Source: Verticillium longisporum | Taxonomy: Eukaryota > Ascomycota > Sordariomycetes > Glomerellales > Plectosphaerellaceae | NCBI GenBank assembly: GCA_019188255.1 | Contig: JAETXT010000001.1 | Span: forward strand, 3,348,001-3,412,000 | Length of the DNA: 64,000 nt | Direction of reading: 5' to 3' | Shown: positions 21,480 to 33,664 of the stretch, one piece after another | Layout of the letters: each line of letters starts with the position of its first letter | Numbering within the stretch: position 1 is the first letter of the stretch | Made by a program: the position numbers and the translations under genes | Notes under the pieces: model-generated | What the model saw: the letters and a program-made list of their open reading frames with translations, nothing else | The model's database searches: none | Told to the model about the DNA's origin: nothing

Positions 21480-23716
21480 ATGACGAACCCCTACCAACAA
21501 GGTTCCCAGGGCTTTCACGATTCGGACACACCTGCCTCCAGCTCGGGACTCTTGCCTCGTCGCTTCTCCTACGCCTCGGTCGTTTCAGCAGGCCCCAACG
21601 ACTCGACACCCTCGTTTCTAACCCATCCGGGGCGCACCTCGGTCATCTCACACCTCCTCAACGCACCCGACGACGCGGCCTTTGATACCACGTCAAGCTA
21701 TACCATCGGCACGGCAAGAGACGGCATGGAGGCGGATGCAAACGGCGCAGGACACGCGGCGAGGCCGTGGCGGCACAGTTCTCAGCTGCCGTCCTTCTCC
21801 AAAGCCTTCAATCTGTACATGGCGAGCCAGGATCCCTCCGACGACTCGGATTCGCCAGAGGGCAAGGCCTTTTTCGTCCCGTCATACCTTACCGGATCAA
21901 CATTTGTGCAGAGGTTGCAGGAGCAGCACCGCTTGAAGCTGCAAGCCCAGAGAGATTCGCAGAACCAGGCTTCCTCACCAGCGAGTCCAAGTGCCATCAC
22001 ACTACACAGCAAGTCCCCGTCACATCGAGGCCTGGCATACGACGTTGTCGAGAAGCCACCGCCGCCGTTTGAAGAGGACGATGCCGTATCGTCACTGCCG
22101 ACCAAGTGGAACAAGGACGACAAGTACGGCGCGCTCGAAGTGCTCGCCGACGGTCTTGAGATCAGATATAGCGGACCGCGAGGTCAGAGCGAGCGCGAGC
22201 GGGAACACGAAGCATACAGCATACGAGCAGACCACTACATGCCACCGCAGTGCGGCATCTACTACTACGAGGTCACCATCCTATCAGGCAAGCGCGATGA
22301 TACCATGGTTGGAATTGGATTCTCTGGCAAGTCTGTAGCCCTCTCCAGGCCCCCAGGCTGGGAGCCCGAATCTTGGGGCTACCACGGCGACGATGGCCAC
22401 TGTTATGCCGCCCACAGCGGAGGAAAGTCGTACGGTCCTCTGTTTACGACCAACGATGTTATCGGATGTGGTGTCAATTTTCGGACAGGGTCGGCGTTTT
22501 ATACCAAAAACGGCCACATGCTTGGGCACGTGTTTAAGGACATTAAGGGGAATCTATACCCATCAGTTGGGCTCAAGAAGGCGGGCGAGCACATTCGGGT
22601 CAATTTCGGGCAGTCACCATTCACATATGACATTAACAACATGATGGCGGTAGGTCATGAGAGGCCCTGCACCTCGTGCTTATTAGTCGCTGACAAGGAT
22701 ACAGAAAGAGAAGCTTCATGTGCGAAAAGAAATAGCGAGGACAAGCACGTCAAGTCTTGCGCACAACATGAAGGAAACAGACATGATCCAAGCTCTGGTC
22801 CTGCAGTTCCTCCAACACGATGGCTACGTTGAGTCGGCGAGGGCCTTCGCCCAGGAGATACAGAGCGAAAAGATGGCCCTCAATTTGGACCCCAACGCAG
22901 TCATAGGCGACATCAACGTCAAGGATGACGAACACGCTACCACGAGGCAACGTATGGGCTCACCATGACACGTTTCCATGGTCGCTGCTAATCAATCCAC
23001 AGACATCAGGAGAGCCGTCTTGGAAGGAGATATTGACAAGGCGCTCAAGCATACCGACGCATGCTATCGCGATGTTCTCAAGGACAACGAGCAGGTACAC
23101 TTCAGGCTGCGATGTCGAAAGTTTATCGAAATGGTCCGTTCGGCGGCAGAGTTGAGGACGGCAGCAGAAGGCAAGAAGTCGAACGGACATACAGTTTCCA
23201 ATTTCTCCCACCAGGAGATGGATCTCGATGCCAACGGCGCCGAAAACGGAACTTATGATCACGATATGGACGATGGGGCTGGCAAGACGGGCATGCTTGA
23301 GCGTCTCGAGCTCGAAACGTTGCAATATGGCCAGGCTCTGCAGGCGGCATACGTGAATGATCCCCGGAGGGAGGTGACGAAAGCGTTGGGCGACATCTAC
23401 GCGCTGTTGGCGTACACGAATCCTCTGAAAGAGAAGGAGGTGGCTCACTTGCTCGATAAGAAAGGGCGGGTCGCGGTTGCGGAAGAACTCAACTCCGCGA
23501 TTCTTCGTAAGTCTACGCCGTCATCTCACTGCATCATTCCCATGCTAACATGTAATACTTGCAGTCTCGCTGGGTAAGTCCTCTCGTTCGGCACTGGAGG
23601 AAGTATATGCGCAAACAAGTGTGCTGCTTGATGATTTGCGGGAGAATGGGGGGGCTGGCGCCTTTGTGTCCTTGCAGGATGTTGTTGACGACATTCCCAA
23701 GCCGCGGGACAGCTAG
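21480..23716 (+). CDS. GID1: Gid1/Vid30-type SPRY-LisH-CTLH-CRA protein (RanBPM family)
   Basis: Scaffold and substrate-receptor-binding subunit of the GID/CTLH E3 ubiquitin ligase, which in yeast degrades gluconeogenic enzymes on glucose addition. Four exons: 21480-22649, 22705-22951, 23003-23506 and 23565-23716, all phases consistent, 690 residues. The first 200 residues are disordered. The SPRY domain spans about 215-385 (GALEVLADGLEIRYSG, PQCGIYYYEVTILSGK, MVGIGFSGKSVALSRPPGWE, GCGVNFRTGSAFYTKNG, YPSVGLKKAGEHIRVNFG). LisH follows at about 415-445 (ALVLQFLQHDGYVESARAFA). CTLH is at about 475-530 (RRAVLEGDIDKAL, FRLRCRKFIEMV). The CRA domain reaches the C-terminus (LETLQYGQALQ, DIYALLAYTNPLKEKE, VAEELNSAIL). 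Domain order identifies the family; the GID role is by homology. Confidence 0.93.
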
Positions 23717-24741
23717 ACATGACTTGCTTAGAACTGGCGTCAGGAGTCTCTACTTTGATGATAAAGCGCATTTAACATGGGAAAACTGCCGTGTTGTGGG
23801 TGTGATCTATGCAGTCATGACCATTGGTCCAGCCTCAGCGCCTAGTGGCCTCGTCTTGTTCTGACAACTGCACGACCTCGGATCTCGTGCGTCTAGAATG
23901 GTTGACATTGTAAAGTCGACCCACCTCTGGTGCGCTCGACTCGAAACCGTTGTCTTGGAGTGCGATTCACGTTTTGGGAATAGGAACAATCGTTTGGTAG
24001 ATGTTTCCAATACGAAACGATCTATGCTGTGGAAGATAACAGAGAGTCCAACTACTTTAGACTCTTTAATAGGCAAGGGCTCTGGGAAGTCAAGACACGC
24101 TTTTCACTCCACGTGCACACAAACCTCATGATGAAGCGGTAGGTTCGAGGATTCCCGGTCTATCATTGAGGAGTACAGTACGCCAGCATGGCACGCAAAG
24201 TGGCGTACCATTGAGGTCTGGTCTGGCTGGGTAGCATGATGGAAAGAATTGATACGGGGGAGTTGTGTATTCCCGTTGTCCATCGTCCCCAGCTTAGCGA
24301 ATCCGTTTTATATTCAAGTAGAGGGTCCGTACCAGAACCAATTCAAGCGAGCATGGGTTGGAATGACGCCGGGTGCATGCGCCTTGACCGGCGTTTTTGA
24401 GAGGTGGCGAAGGATTGTCATGATCACGTAGCGCTTGTCGAGTGTAACATTAGAAACCCATGTATCTCCCCGCCATGTCAAGTCTATTCAGCCAGCGCAC
24501 ATGGGCGTTCAGTAGGACACGCGGAACTGTAATCATCCGCCCAACATTGATGTTCATGTCGGCCTCTTCTTTACGCGTCTGCGTCCCAGGTGCCGACGGC
24601 TTAGCATCGCGTATGTCTGTGACGTGCCATTAGCATCAGGAATCACCTTGCATAGATACAGCTATCAACACCATCTGTCAAATTCATTTCTCATAATGTC
24701 TCTCGACTCGACCAGTCCGTGCAAAAAATCCAGGCATAACG
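23717..24741. other. Convergent intergenic region
   Basis: 3' flanks of the Gid1-like gene and the DHA1 transporter. Nothing beyond short chance frames seen. Confidence 0.5.
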
Positions 24742-26671
24742 CTATGAGTTCAACGCCTTGTCCATGCTGGTCCTCCACACGGGCGCTTTCTTCCTCAAGA
24801 TCCAGATGCAGAAATACCCCGTCACCCACGTGAAGACTCCCAAGATCGTCAGAAGCCAGCCGTGGCCAATGCCGTCAATGACGGGCTGCGCGGCCAAGGC
24901 GCCGACGCACGAGAAGATGTTGCGCACAAAGTTGTTCACGGCGACGCCGCCAGAACTGCGCTTTGGCATAAACTCGGTCAGCATGGTCGTGGCGGCAGCA
25001 CTGCGAGGAATGTTGGGTTAGCCATGACGGCGCGACGTGGCGTAGAGGCGGGAACTGGATGGAAACTTACAACACCAGCATGGAGGCGGCGCCAAATGTG
25101 AAGAGGAAGATGAGGGGAAGGAACCAAAAGACGCCGTACTGGATCGTCCAGCCGTAGAGCAACAGACTGGCGGGATAGACCGTGCCGGCGATCCACATGT
25201 TCTCCCGCATCCTGTCCTCGGGAAGGAGAATGAGTTTACCGTCCGTGTCGTAACGGCCTGCCTTTTGCGCTTGGCGTGTCATGATATGGTCGAGCCAGCG
25301 GCCGCCGAGCAGAGAACTCATAATGTAGCCTGCGCCATTGGCAATGTAGATCAGACCGAGAATGGACTGGTTAAAGTTGTAGGGGTCAGTCGAGTATGCG
25401 GCCTGGACGGAGATGTTGAGGGCAAAGAGCGAGCCGAAGGTGATGGCGGCGTAGTAGACTGTGATGGCGACGGCCGGGAAGCGCAGATACGTGAGCACGG
25501 ATAAAGGATCGACGATGAGCTTCCTGAACAGTGCCGTTGCCTTCTTGGTGTTTTGCTTGATCGACTCGGTCGTCCGTGTGCGAGACAGCGCAGGACTGCT
25601 GCTGCCACCAGCTGTTTCCCGGACAGCAGCCGGAGGGACGGCAGGTTTGCGCCTTGGAAGAGTCTCGGGTAAGCAAAAGAAGAGGCAGACCAGGACGATT
25701 GCGCCGTATATGGTCAGGAACCACATGGTCGATTGCCAGCCGAAGGCCTCGGATAGGACGCCACCCAAGATAGGTCCGAGGAGCTGTCCTGTCAGCTATT
25801 GCTATGCACTTGTAGAGATGTAGCGCTTACCGGTCCAACCAAAGGCCCCAAGTAGAATGTACTCATGGCACGTCCTCGTTCGCGAGGCTCCCAGATATCG
25901 GCAATGGTTCCAGCGCCGACGGCTTGCACGCTGGCGCTTGCACCGCCGCCAAAGAATCGCATGACGACGAGCATGTCGACATTGGTGCTGATGGCGCTCA
26001 AGACAGAAAATACGACAAACAGGGCAAAGGAGACGAGCAAAATGTTGCGCCTCCCCATGACCTCGGAAAATGACGACCACCAGAGAGGGAATATGGCCAT
26101 AGCCAGCATGTAGAGGGAGACTGACAAGTTGACCTTTGTCGTGCTCGTGTTGAGGTCAATGGCCATCTGCGGCAGGGCAGCTGTCTCGTGTAAGCGAGTC
26201 GACATGTTTGGCAGGAAACTAACTTTCCGGGGAGGACATACGGTAGAAAATGGCCGAGCCGAGCGGGCTAGCGCTGCCTGCCAGAGCGACCACGGCAGTG
26301 ATGCACCATTTTGTCTTGTTCGAATACTCCTGTGGTCGCTCCAGCTCGGGAATCAGCGTGAGCCAGCCGAGGAAGCCTCTACGCCTCGAGGCCGGCACGA
26401 CGGATATGGGGCGTGAGCGAGTTGAGGCGGCTCGCGACCTGTCTCGAATGGGCGATGTCACCCCAGCTCCAGGCTGTTCAGCGTCGGCCCCATACACATC
26501 TGGTTTTTCCGATGCCCGACGTGATGGCTTTTCATCCTGCTGACTGCCATGCGAGGCCTGGCTGTGGATAGATAGGCTGTCGACCGAGTGTCGCTGCTGG
26601 GCTGGGTTTTGATCATGTCTGGGGGTTTTGGGCGACTCAGTGTGTTTCTCGTCGGCTCCGGGGGCCGTCAT
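24742..26671 (-). CDS. DHA1-type major facilitator transporter
   Basis: Proton-coupled efflux transporter of the 12/14-TM drug:H+ antiporter-1 class. Four exons: 26671-26242, 26180-25831, 25795-25071 and 25000-24742, joining as SAIFY|PALPQM, VGP|LTGQLLG and SMLV|FAAATTM; 587 residues. The N-terminal 110 residues are hydrophilic and Ser/Arg-rich. TM1 carries PLGSAIFYPALPQ. Loop 2-3 has the MFS signature SEVMGRRNILL. TM4 has RFFGGGASASVQAVGAGTIAD followed by WEPRERGRAMS. TM5 holds the antiporter-type motif C (LGPLVGPLTGQLLGPILGG). A long cytosolic central loop follows LPETLPRRKP. The C-terminal half ends with GYFCIWILRKKAPVWR. It resembles the Aqr1/Qdr/Dtr1 group; substrate is unknown. It is divergent from PRO2 with a 1.16-kb gap. 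Confidence 0.9.
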
Positions 26672-27555
26672 TCTTGCGGCCAGCTACCGTTGCAGTGGTA
26701 TCCGCCGGCGACATGGAAGGCAGTTTAAGGTTAATGAACACGCGATGCCGAGCCCCTAGTATTGGGACCAACGTGCGTCACTGTCAGAACAATGGCTTGC
26801 TAGGGCACCTTGGACGAAACAACGACTCGGAGGCCATAGGAAGGGGGAGGGAAGAAAAGCAGTGCAGCACCCCAGCCTTAAGAATGGGGAGATGCATCCT
26901 TCCCCCACAACGCATCGGCTTCGACATCGGCAGAGCTAGCCCCTACACGGGAAGCCGACCGCACTCAGCGGACCTCGTACGGTATTGCCGGTGGACACGG
27001 CGACGGGGGGGCTGGTCCTCAGTGCTCGAGACGACTCGGGTTGGTGCTTTCCACCTCTGGGCGCCGTGGGTGCTTTGGGCGCCGTGGGTGGTTCTGTAGG
27101 GTTGTAGGGCGCGGAAGGGTGGGTGTATGCATCCTGGGAGCGCGGGGGCTAGTCCAAGCAGGATTCCAGTGGACATGATCAAAGAACAGCAGACCATCAG
27201 CGCCGGAATTTCGGAAATTCGGCACCGATTCGAGGGGGGTGGAGGCGCCATGCTTGCCAGGTTATCTGACGTGCTCTCTTCGCAAAGCACTGGAGAGAGC
27301 GAGAGAAAGAGAGGGGTGGCGGATCCGGTGTCGGGCGGCATCTTGTGGATTCGCCGGTCTAGTTTCGAGTGTGATCTGATACGCCGGACAAGGGGTCGTT
27401 GATGAAGATGCCGAGGTGATTTTTGAAAGATGCGGGGAGAGAGAGTAGTGTGAGAAAGCCAGTCGTAGATACAACAAGGAGAGGGATGGAGGGCCTAGGC
27501 TCATGGAAGATGAGGGGAGGGGCCGCGGTTTGCCCAGAGGCAGCAGCGCCAGGCC

Positions 27556-27595
<40 letters not shown>

Positions 27596-27829
27596 AGGAA
27601 GGAGGTTCCGGTCGGATCGGGGGGTTCAAGCCTCACCTCACCTCACCTCGCCGCGATCCGATGGTGTGTGGCACAGCGGGGGTGGCTCAAGTCTTGGCTG
27701 ACATAATGCCTCATCCCACCTTGAACTTGACTCACAAGAGAAGGAGCACGACCAAGGAAAGAGCAACACCACGCGAATCCAGCTCACGATACCCCTCGAC
27801 GTCGACGAGTTGCCGAACCACTCTTGGCC
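26672..27829. promoter_or_regulatory. Divergent promoter region between DHA1 transporter and PRO2
   Basis: It contains a GAGGAC hexamer repeat (27557-27594) and a CACCT pentamer repeat (27629-27651), both within 280 bp of the PRO2 start. No coding region is supported. Confidence 0.55.
27557..27594. repeat. (GAGGAC)n hexamer repeat
   Basis: Six tandem GAGGAC/GACGAG units upstream of PRO2. Confidence 0.9.
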
Positions 27830-29203
27830 ATGTCTCTGACAAACGCATCGCCCGCTGACTGCGCCCAATCGGCCAAGTTGGCCTCCCACGTTCTGGCAAC
27901 CCTCCCCACATCAGCCCGCAACGAGGCCCTCACAGCCATCCACGATGCTCTTGCCGCCTCCAGAGAAGACATTCTGAAGGCCAATGCCGAAGACGTAGAG
28001 CTCGCCCGGAAGGCAGCCGCCGACGGCACCTTGAGTCAGAGTCTCGTGTCCCGCTTGGATCTCGGCCGCAAGGGCAAGTTTGAGGACATGCTCAAGGGCA
28101 TCCTCGATGTGCGTGACCTCGAAGACCCCATCGGCCGTCTCACGCTGCGCACCCGCCTCGACGACGGCCTGACCCTCGACCGCGTCACCTGCCCCATTGG
28201 CGTCCTTCTCATCATTTTCGAGGCCCGGCCCGAGGTCATCGCCAACATTGCCTCCCTCGCCATCAAGTCCGGCAACGCCGCCATCCTCAAGGGCGGCAAG
28301 GAGTCGACGCGGTCCTTCGTCGCCGTGGCCACCGTCATCGCCAAGGCCCTCGACGGCACCCGTGTGCCCAACCAGGCCGTCCAGCTCGTCACGACGCGCG
28401 ACGTCATCCCCGAGCTCCTGGCCCTCGACCACCTCATCCACCTCGTCATCCCGCGCGGCTCCAACGAGCTCGTGCGCACCATCAAGAACACGACGCGCAT
28501 CCCCGTCCTCGGCCACGCCGCCGGCCTCTGCGCCGCCTACCTCGCCGCCGACGCCGACCCCACGCTCGCCGCCCACGTCCTCGTCGACTCCAAGACGAGC
28601 TACCCCGCCGCCTGCAACGCCCTCGAGACGCTGCTCGTGCAAGAGGCCGCCCTGCAGCAGCCCGACGGGCCCTTTGCCGCCGCCGCCCGCGCCCTGCTCG
28701 CGGCCGGCGTCACCCTGCACCTCGACGCCGCCTCCAAGGCCGCCGTCGGCGCCCTCGCCCTCGCCGCCGCCGACGCCGTCCCCGCGGCCCAGCTCGTCGA
28801 CGTCCAGCCCGACGACTACCGCACCGAGTTCCTCTCCCTCGACCTCGCCGTCAAGACGGTGCCCGACCAGGACGCCGCCGTCGCGCACATCCACGCCCAC
28901 TCGTCCAAGCACACGGACCTCATCCTGACGGCCGACGCCGACGCCGCCGAGCGCTTCATGGCCGCCGTCGACTCGGCCGGCTGCTACTGGAACGCGTCGA
29001 CGCGCATGGCCGACGGCATGCGCTACGGCTTCGGCACCGAGGTCGGCATCAGCACCAACAAGATTCACGCCCGCGGGCCCGTCGGCCTCGAGGGCCTCAT
29101 GATCTACAAGTACAAGCTGCGCGGCCACGGCCAGGTCTCGCTGGCCTACGGCGACGGCGACGGCAAGAAGCCCTTTAAGCACGAGAGGCTGCCGCTGGAG
29201 TGA
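27830..29203 (+). CDS. PRO2: Gamma-glutamyl phosphate reductase
   Basis: Second enzyme of proline synthesis: reduces gamma-glutamyl phosphate with NADPH to glutamate semialdehyde. Intronless, 457 residues, close to the fungal norm. The ATG at 27830 (MSLTNASP) is chosen; the frame runs two codons further only through a TTG. Family features in order: AKLASHVLATLPTSARNEAL; the phosphate/NADPH region LDRVTCPIGVLLIIFEARPE and NAAILKGGKEST; HLIHLVIPRGSNELVRTI; and GHAAGLCAAYL. The catalytic Cys lies in KTSYPAACNALETLLV, about residue 262. The C-terminus has NASTRMADGMRYGFGTEVGI and the terminal RGPVGLEGL. The codons are very strongly C/G-ending, which also produces a long open frame on the opposite strand. 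Confidence 0.96.
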   Translation: MSLTNASPADCAQSAKLASHVLATLPTSARNEALTAIHDALAASREDILKANAEDVELARKAAADGTLSQSLVSRLDLGRKGKFEDMLKGILDVRDLEDPIGRLTLRTRLDDGLTLDRVTCPIGVLLIIFEARPEVIANIASLAIKSGNAAILKGGKESTRSFVAVATVIAKALDGTRVPNQAVQLVTTRDVIPELLALDHLIHLVIPRGSNELVRTIKNTTRIPVLGHAAGLCAAYLAADADPTLAAHVLVDSKTSYPAACNALETLLVQEAALQQPDGPFAAAARALLAAGVTLHLDAASKAAVGALALAAADAVPAAQLVDVQPDDYRTEFLSLDLAVKTVPDQDAAVAHIHAHSSKHTDLILTADADAAERFMAAVDSAGCYWNASTRMADGMRYGFGTEVGISTNKIHARGPVGLEGLMIYKYKLRGHGQVSLAYGDGDGKKPFKHERLPLE

Positions 29204-29871
29204 GGGCGCTCAGCCGACCTTATTTCATGACGAACTGCTTTGTTTTCTCGGGGTGGCGATTTGCATGGGCTTCTGGGGCGTTCATGAGTGACGGACAGCC
29301 TCAGACAGAGCGAGGTAGAGAGAGGAAGCGCCAAAAAGAGTTGGGCGTAAATGTGTGTCCTGCGCATAGATAGGAACGCCCCGCTACGGACTACGCATGA
29401 AGGACATGAAGCGAGGGCCAGTTGCAGAGCGACGCAAGTCAAAAGTCGGGCAAGTTTGTTTACAAAGACGTCGATACCCTCAACGGTTCCATGACGGGAA
29501 GATGAATACATGATTCCCCAACCCTGAACCTCTCTCCCCCTCCCCCTTTCATGATCCAACCAAACCTGCGTCTTGTTCATATTCGCCATTCGTGCGCTCG
29601 TCTGATCTCATTAAACCACACACACCCCGTCATCCTATGCAAACGTAAGAAAAGAGAGGCGACACAAAAGATGCCGCCCACACGCCGAAACGCCCGTTCA
29701 GGGAGCCATCCCGGACCATGAGATGTGTCTGAGGGGGAGGCGGCTTTTTTTCCTGACTCGAAACAACCAAAACAGTCCCAGACATCAATGCGTCGGCCGG
29801 ACCTGACCCCGTGCATCGTAAGACTTCATCCAGACATGACCACCGTCCTTTCCTCCCCCGCTCATGTTCAC

Positions 29872-29910
<39 letters not shown>

Positions 29911-29915
29911 ACCCC
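29204..29915. other. Convergent intergenic region
   Basis: 3' flanks of PRO2 and the SnaD-like gene. It ends in a (CT)n tract directly after the SnaD-like stop codon. No gene. Confidence 0.55.
29874..29907. repeat. (CT)17 microsatellite
   Basis: Uninterrupted CT dinucleotides just beyond the 3' end of the SnaD-like coding region, read as GA on the transcribed strand. Confidence 0.95.
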
Positions 29916-32223
29916 TTACTCGGCGCGTCCACGATAGTTGCCCATCTTTTCGATCGAGCTCATGATGCCGCTGCGCGCGCCGAACCCACTCCCTGGCCTA
30001 GGCAAGCCCGCCACGCCACTCCTTGTCCGCTCGTGGTTCGCCGCGCCAGCGCTCCTGCCAGGCATGACGATGGAGCTGCCGGGCGTCTTGAGACCGGACG
30101 CGCGCGTTACGCTGCTGCGGAAGCCGTCGGGCTGCGGCATCCTGACGGCCGGCCCCGGCGTCCTGGCCTTGGCAGGCGTGCGCACCGGCGTGCGGTCGGG
30201 CCGGGGGCGGGTTCCTGAGGCTTGGGCTGGGTCTTTTGCTTCTCCGCGGCGACGAAGCTCTGCATCGACATCATCTCCTCGGCCAGCTGCACGAGCTCGC
30301 CCTTTTCGACGCGCTCCTGCTCCAGCAGAGTCCGCAGCTCGCTGTTGTCGTCGCGGATCGTGTGCATCATAGCCTCGAGCTTGTCGACCTCAGCGCCGAG
30401 GTGCCGGATCTGCGCGGCGTCACGGACTGCCTGCGCCTTGCGCTCCTCCTCGGCTGCCTGCTCGGCAGGATCAACGCACGTCATGGTCGCATCCCGTCCG
30501 AGGCGCAGGCGCTCGTTTTCCTCGCTCACATCCTCGAGCCTGGTCTCGAGGTCGCGGACCCTTTTCTCCCAGCGACCCTCGTAGCTCTTCTTTAGCGCCG
30601 TCACCTTGGTCTCGTGTTTGCTCTTGTATAGGGCGTGCAACTCACGGGCCACGCGCTCGACGGCCATTTCGACCTCTTTTGAGGCGTCCTTGGCGCCGGG
30701 GCTCCTGCTCTTGTCGGATCTGGCATTGTCCTCCGAAGCTCTACCGGCGCGCATGCCGGCGAGCTTGCTCTCGGCCTCCTGGGCCATGTTCTCAGCCGCC
30801 TCACGGCGCGCCTCGCTCTCTGAGAGCTTGTATTCCAGCTCTTCCGTCTCGCGTTGGCTGCGGACAATCTCTTCCTTGACGCTGCGCAGCACCGTCTCCA
30901 TCTCGCGGCTCCGTTTCTCCCAGCCCTCCTTCTCGGCGGCCAGGTGTTCCTTTTCGGACGACATCTCGCGTACCTGCTCCATGCACTCGCCGACACGCTT
31001 CTCGGCGTCGCCGACCGCCGTCTTGAGGGCAAGGGCTTCCGCCTCCTTGCCACTGAGGGACGCTTTGAGGCTGCTGATCTCCGAGAGGAAGCTCGACTTG
31101 AGGCTTTCGAGCTCGCGCGGTGTGATTGTCGGGATATTGCGCGGCGTGGGTAGTGGGGGAATGTCAAAGTCGAGCAGGTTGCCCATCTGCCGCGCCGGGG
31201 TAGCGGGGACGGTAGAGCCGGTGCCAGTTGTGAATCTCTTGCCGGGCGACTTGCCGGGATGGCGCTGGTGTTCGGTAAAGTCCATGAGGAGGTTTGTCGT
31301 GTTGCCGGACGAGTCTGGGTGGTAGGACATGGGGCGTTGTGATCTCGCGGGCGACGGGCCAGGGCGACCCCGGGGGGTCATGCCGTCGTCTAGGCCATTG
31401 GTCTTTGGCGGGCTGTTGCCGAGCCGCGCAAAGGTGGTCAGGTTGGGCACGGCGGAAAAGGCACTGAAGGTGCTCGTCATGGTATCGTCAGGGCCAACCG
31501 AGTCGTCGTAGGTCACCTCGTGATGGACTTCGGTGTCGTCACCGTGGTCGTCCCGGTCAAGGCGGTCGGTCGCGCTGGGCGACGTGTCGTGCGCCCGACC
31601 AAAGTCGTCGACGGTGTCGTCCTCAAAAATGTCAATGGCATGGCTGAGACCCTTGTTGCTTCGCGCGTCATCGAGGCTCATGGTGCGCTCACGCATGTCT
31701 GGGCGTTCTGCGGCGGCATCACTTGGGCTCTTGTCAGCTGTCTCGCTGATGGGGTTGCTGACCCGTACGGGAAAGCGCTTGTCGGGGGACATGAGGCTCT
31801 TGCGGGAGCCGCGGGCTGGGGAGAACTGGCGCTCGGGGTTCGGCTCGCCGGTGGTGAGGATTTTGAGGGGGAGAGTTCGTTCCCAGACATGATGCGCGAA
31901 TGGCGCTGCTTGGGAGGTGACATGTTGTTTTCCTTTCCAAACCTGAGCTGCTGCTTGTGCTGCTGCTTTTGCTGCAGGGGGCTGTCTTCGACGGCAGCCG
32001 TGGCGTGGATAGTGCTCGAGCTGGAGGCGTCGATGTCGATGTCGATGTCGATGCCGTTGGGGGAGGATGTAGACGGGGCTGCGGTTGTGGTTGTGGTGGC
32101 AGTCGTGGTGGATTGCTCCGTGTAGGCCTGAACCTCGTACCGTGACTGGTGGTAGCGACGGATTGTGGGCGGTGTAGCGATGTTCAGGGATGAGGGTTTC
32201 GCTGGGGACAGCGGCGATGCCAT
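29916..32223 (-). CDS. SnaD-like long coiled-coil protein (two apparent frameshifts)
   Basis: Starts at the ATG of MASPLSPAKPSSLNIATPP and continues through RRYHQSRYEVQAYTEQ and RFGKENNMSPPKQRHSRIMS. The frame breaks in a G5 run (31867-31871 on plus), after which ILTTGEPNPERQFSPARG and SPDKRFPVRVSNPISE follow. The acidic middle is succeeded by LLDFDIPPLPTPRNIPTITP and then about 330 residues of heptad-like coiled coil rich in E, K, R and L. A second break in a G5 run (30203-30207) leads to the conserved end RSGIMSSIEKMGNYRGRAE, stop at 29916-29918. The layout resembles the fungal SnaD/kinetoplast-associated-like family linked to spindle pole bodies. The name is tentative; the coiled-coil coding region is not. 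Both breaks would be in frame with six G. Confidence 0.75.
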
Positions 32224-32827
32224 GGTGGTCGGTACAAGGCAGAGGGTGATGATGCAGGGCGCCGTGTGTTGGAGTGTGTTTTCAAGAGTGGAAGCATATG
32301 CCAAAGGATGAATGAAGAAAGGAAATAGCCATGTTGATGTCGTTCGAATAGAATACGAACCGAATTATCTGTTCCATAAGGCAAGGCAAGGCCAGGAGGT
32401 GCCTGCCCGTCTACCTCTCTACCAACAGCCCCCCAGCGAGGTGGTCCGCCCCCCCTGTGCCGTCCCTCCAGCGACTGAGTGCCCTGAATAGGCCCGTTGT
32501 CAGCCCGTTGCCAGCCCGTGGCCAGCCCATGTCAGTGGCCCGTGGCAGAAAACAGCACCTCGCAGCGCATCAGCGGGCATGTAAGGGCCGTTGACCCAGT
32601 AACCGCATGCGCACACGATGCAGGTACCGGCAGGCCCTGCCACTGACGACTGACTGGCCACGTCTGGGTCGCCCACGTCCTCCGTCATTTGCCCCACAGC
32701 AGCGCCCTGCTGTAGAGAGCGAGGGGGAAATAAAAAGAAGAGTGATGCAGCACAGGATAGGGGCAACCAACCGGGGTGGCTGACCATGGGTGAGCGACAT
32801 GCATGAATGACAATAAAACTCAAAAAA
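32224..32827. other. Promoter side of the SnaD-like gene
   Basis: Upstream of the SnaD-like start and downstream of the tRNA gene. Contains CCAGCCCGTGG-type short repeats near 32500-32530. No gene. Confidence 0.45.
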
Positions 32828-32918
32828 TGATTCAGGGGAGGCTCGAACTCCCGACCTTCAGTGAACTCTGTAGGACAGATGTTAGACTGACGTGATAAAC
32901 CAACTACACCACCGAACC
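32828..32918 (-). tRNA. tRNA-Val (AAC) with 16-nt intron
   Basis: Read on minus, a full cloverleaf is present. The acceptor strands GGTTCGG and CTGAATC pair, with discriminator A at 32828. A D arm follows, then an anticodon stem TCAGT/ACTGA that pairs perfectly. The anticodon is AAC at 32883-32881, and the T arm is GGGAG-TTCGAGC-CTCCC. The mature length would be 75 nt. A 16-nt intron at 32879-32864 follows the base after the anticodon, the canonical nuclear tRNA intron position. It is flanked by an A/T-run on the 3' side, read as a T-run terminator in the tRNA sense (TTTTTTG). Confidence 0.93.
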
Positions 32919-33664
32919 GATAGGGAGAAGAGACATGCTGTGTGTATTATAATCCCAGGGTGAGAACGGGTGTGAGATACAACACAGGTGTGCGCCATTA
33001 AATCCCGCTCCTGGGCATCAGGAAACGGTGCTTGGAGCCTTTCCCACAGCAAGATGACAAGTACCATGCAAGCCATGTAACTGCCAAAACAGCCAAGGGG
33101 CAGGACTCACATAGACAGCTGGCGGCACGTGCCGGACCCTCCTCCCACAAACCCACAACCATCAGCTTGGAACCCGCGTCGTTTGCCAATATTCGTTCGT
33201 GCATTGGGGGTGGTGGGTTCGAAAAAAAAAACCAGGGAGCATGCATCTGGGACATGGGCCTGCAGGGCGAGAGCAGCAGGGCCGCAGCGATTTCGGCCGT
33301 CGGCCAAAATGCCCAGACCACCTTCACAAACATCGCACACCCAAAGACATTGATTGAGCAGCCGCCTCATTGGCACATGGTGCCGCGGCACCAAACCACA
33401 AGAGCTATGCTGCGACATCACGCGCTGATCATTCAAGGGACAGACAGACGATGAAAAAAAAGGGTTGGTAACGCGAAAAGCATGGATTGAGCGAGCTCAA
33501 CGGATATCAAACTTTTGGGGAAGCCCAGATTCCCAGAAAAGCCGCCGAGCGCACAGCATAGAGTACACGATCCCCCCGCATAAAAAGCCCAAGTTCCCAA
33601 GCAATGAAACACTTCTGACAGGCCCTTCCCCGCGCTGCCCCGCGGGCCATCATGACGCACTGCT
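32919..33664. other. Intergenic region between tRNA-Val and ILV5
   Basis: Carries the upstream flank of the tRNA and the ILV5 3' UTR (A-runs near 33223 and 33453). No gene. Confidence 0.5.

Noticed and set aside
26683..27100. Possible small gene between the DHA1 transporter and PRO2
   Set aside because: Frames there lack conserved features and overlap simple repeats; it is better read as promoter.
27911..29182. 423-residue open frame on the minus strand opposite PRO2
   Set aside because: It mirrors the extreme C/G-ending codon use of PRO2; the translation is Gly/Val/Glu/Asp-rich with no family features.
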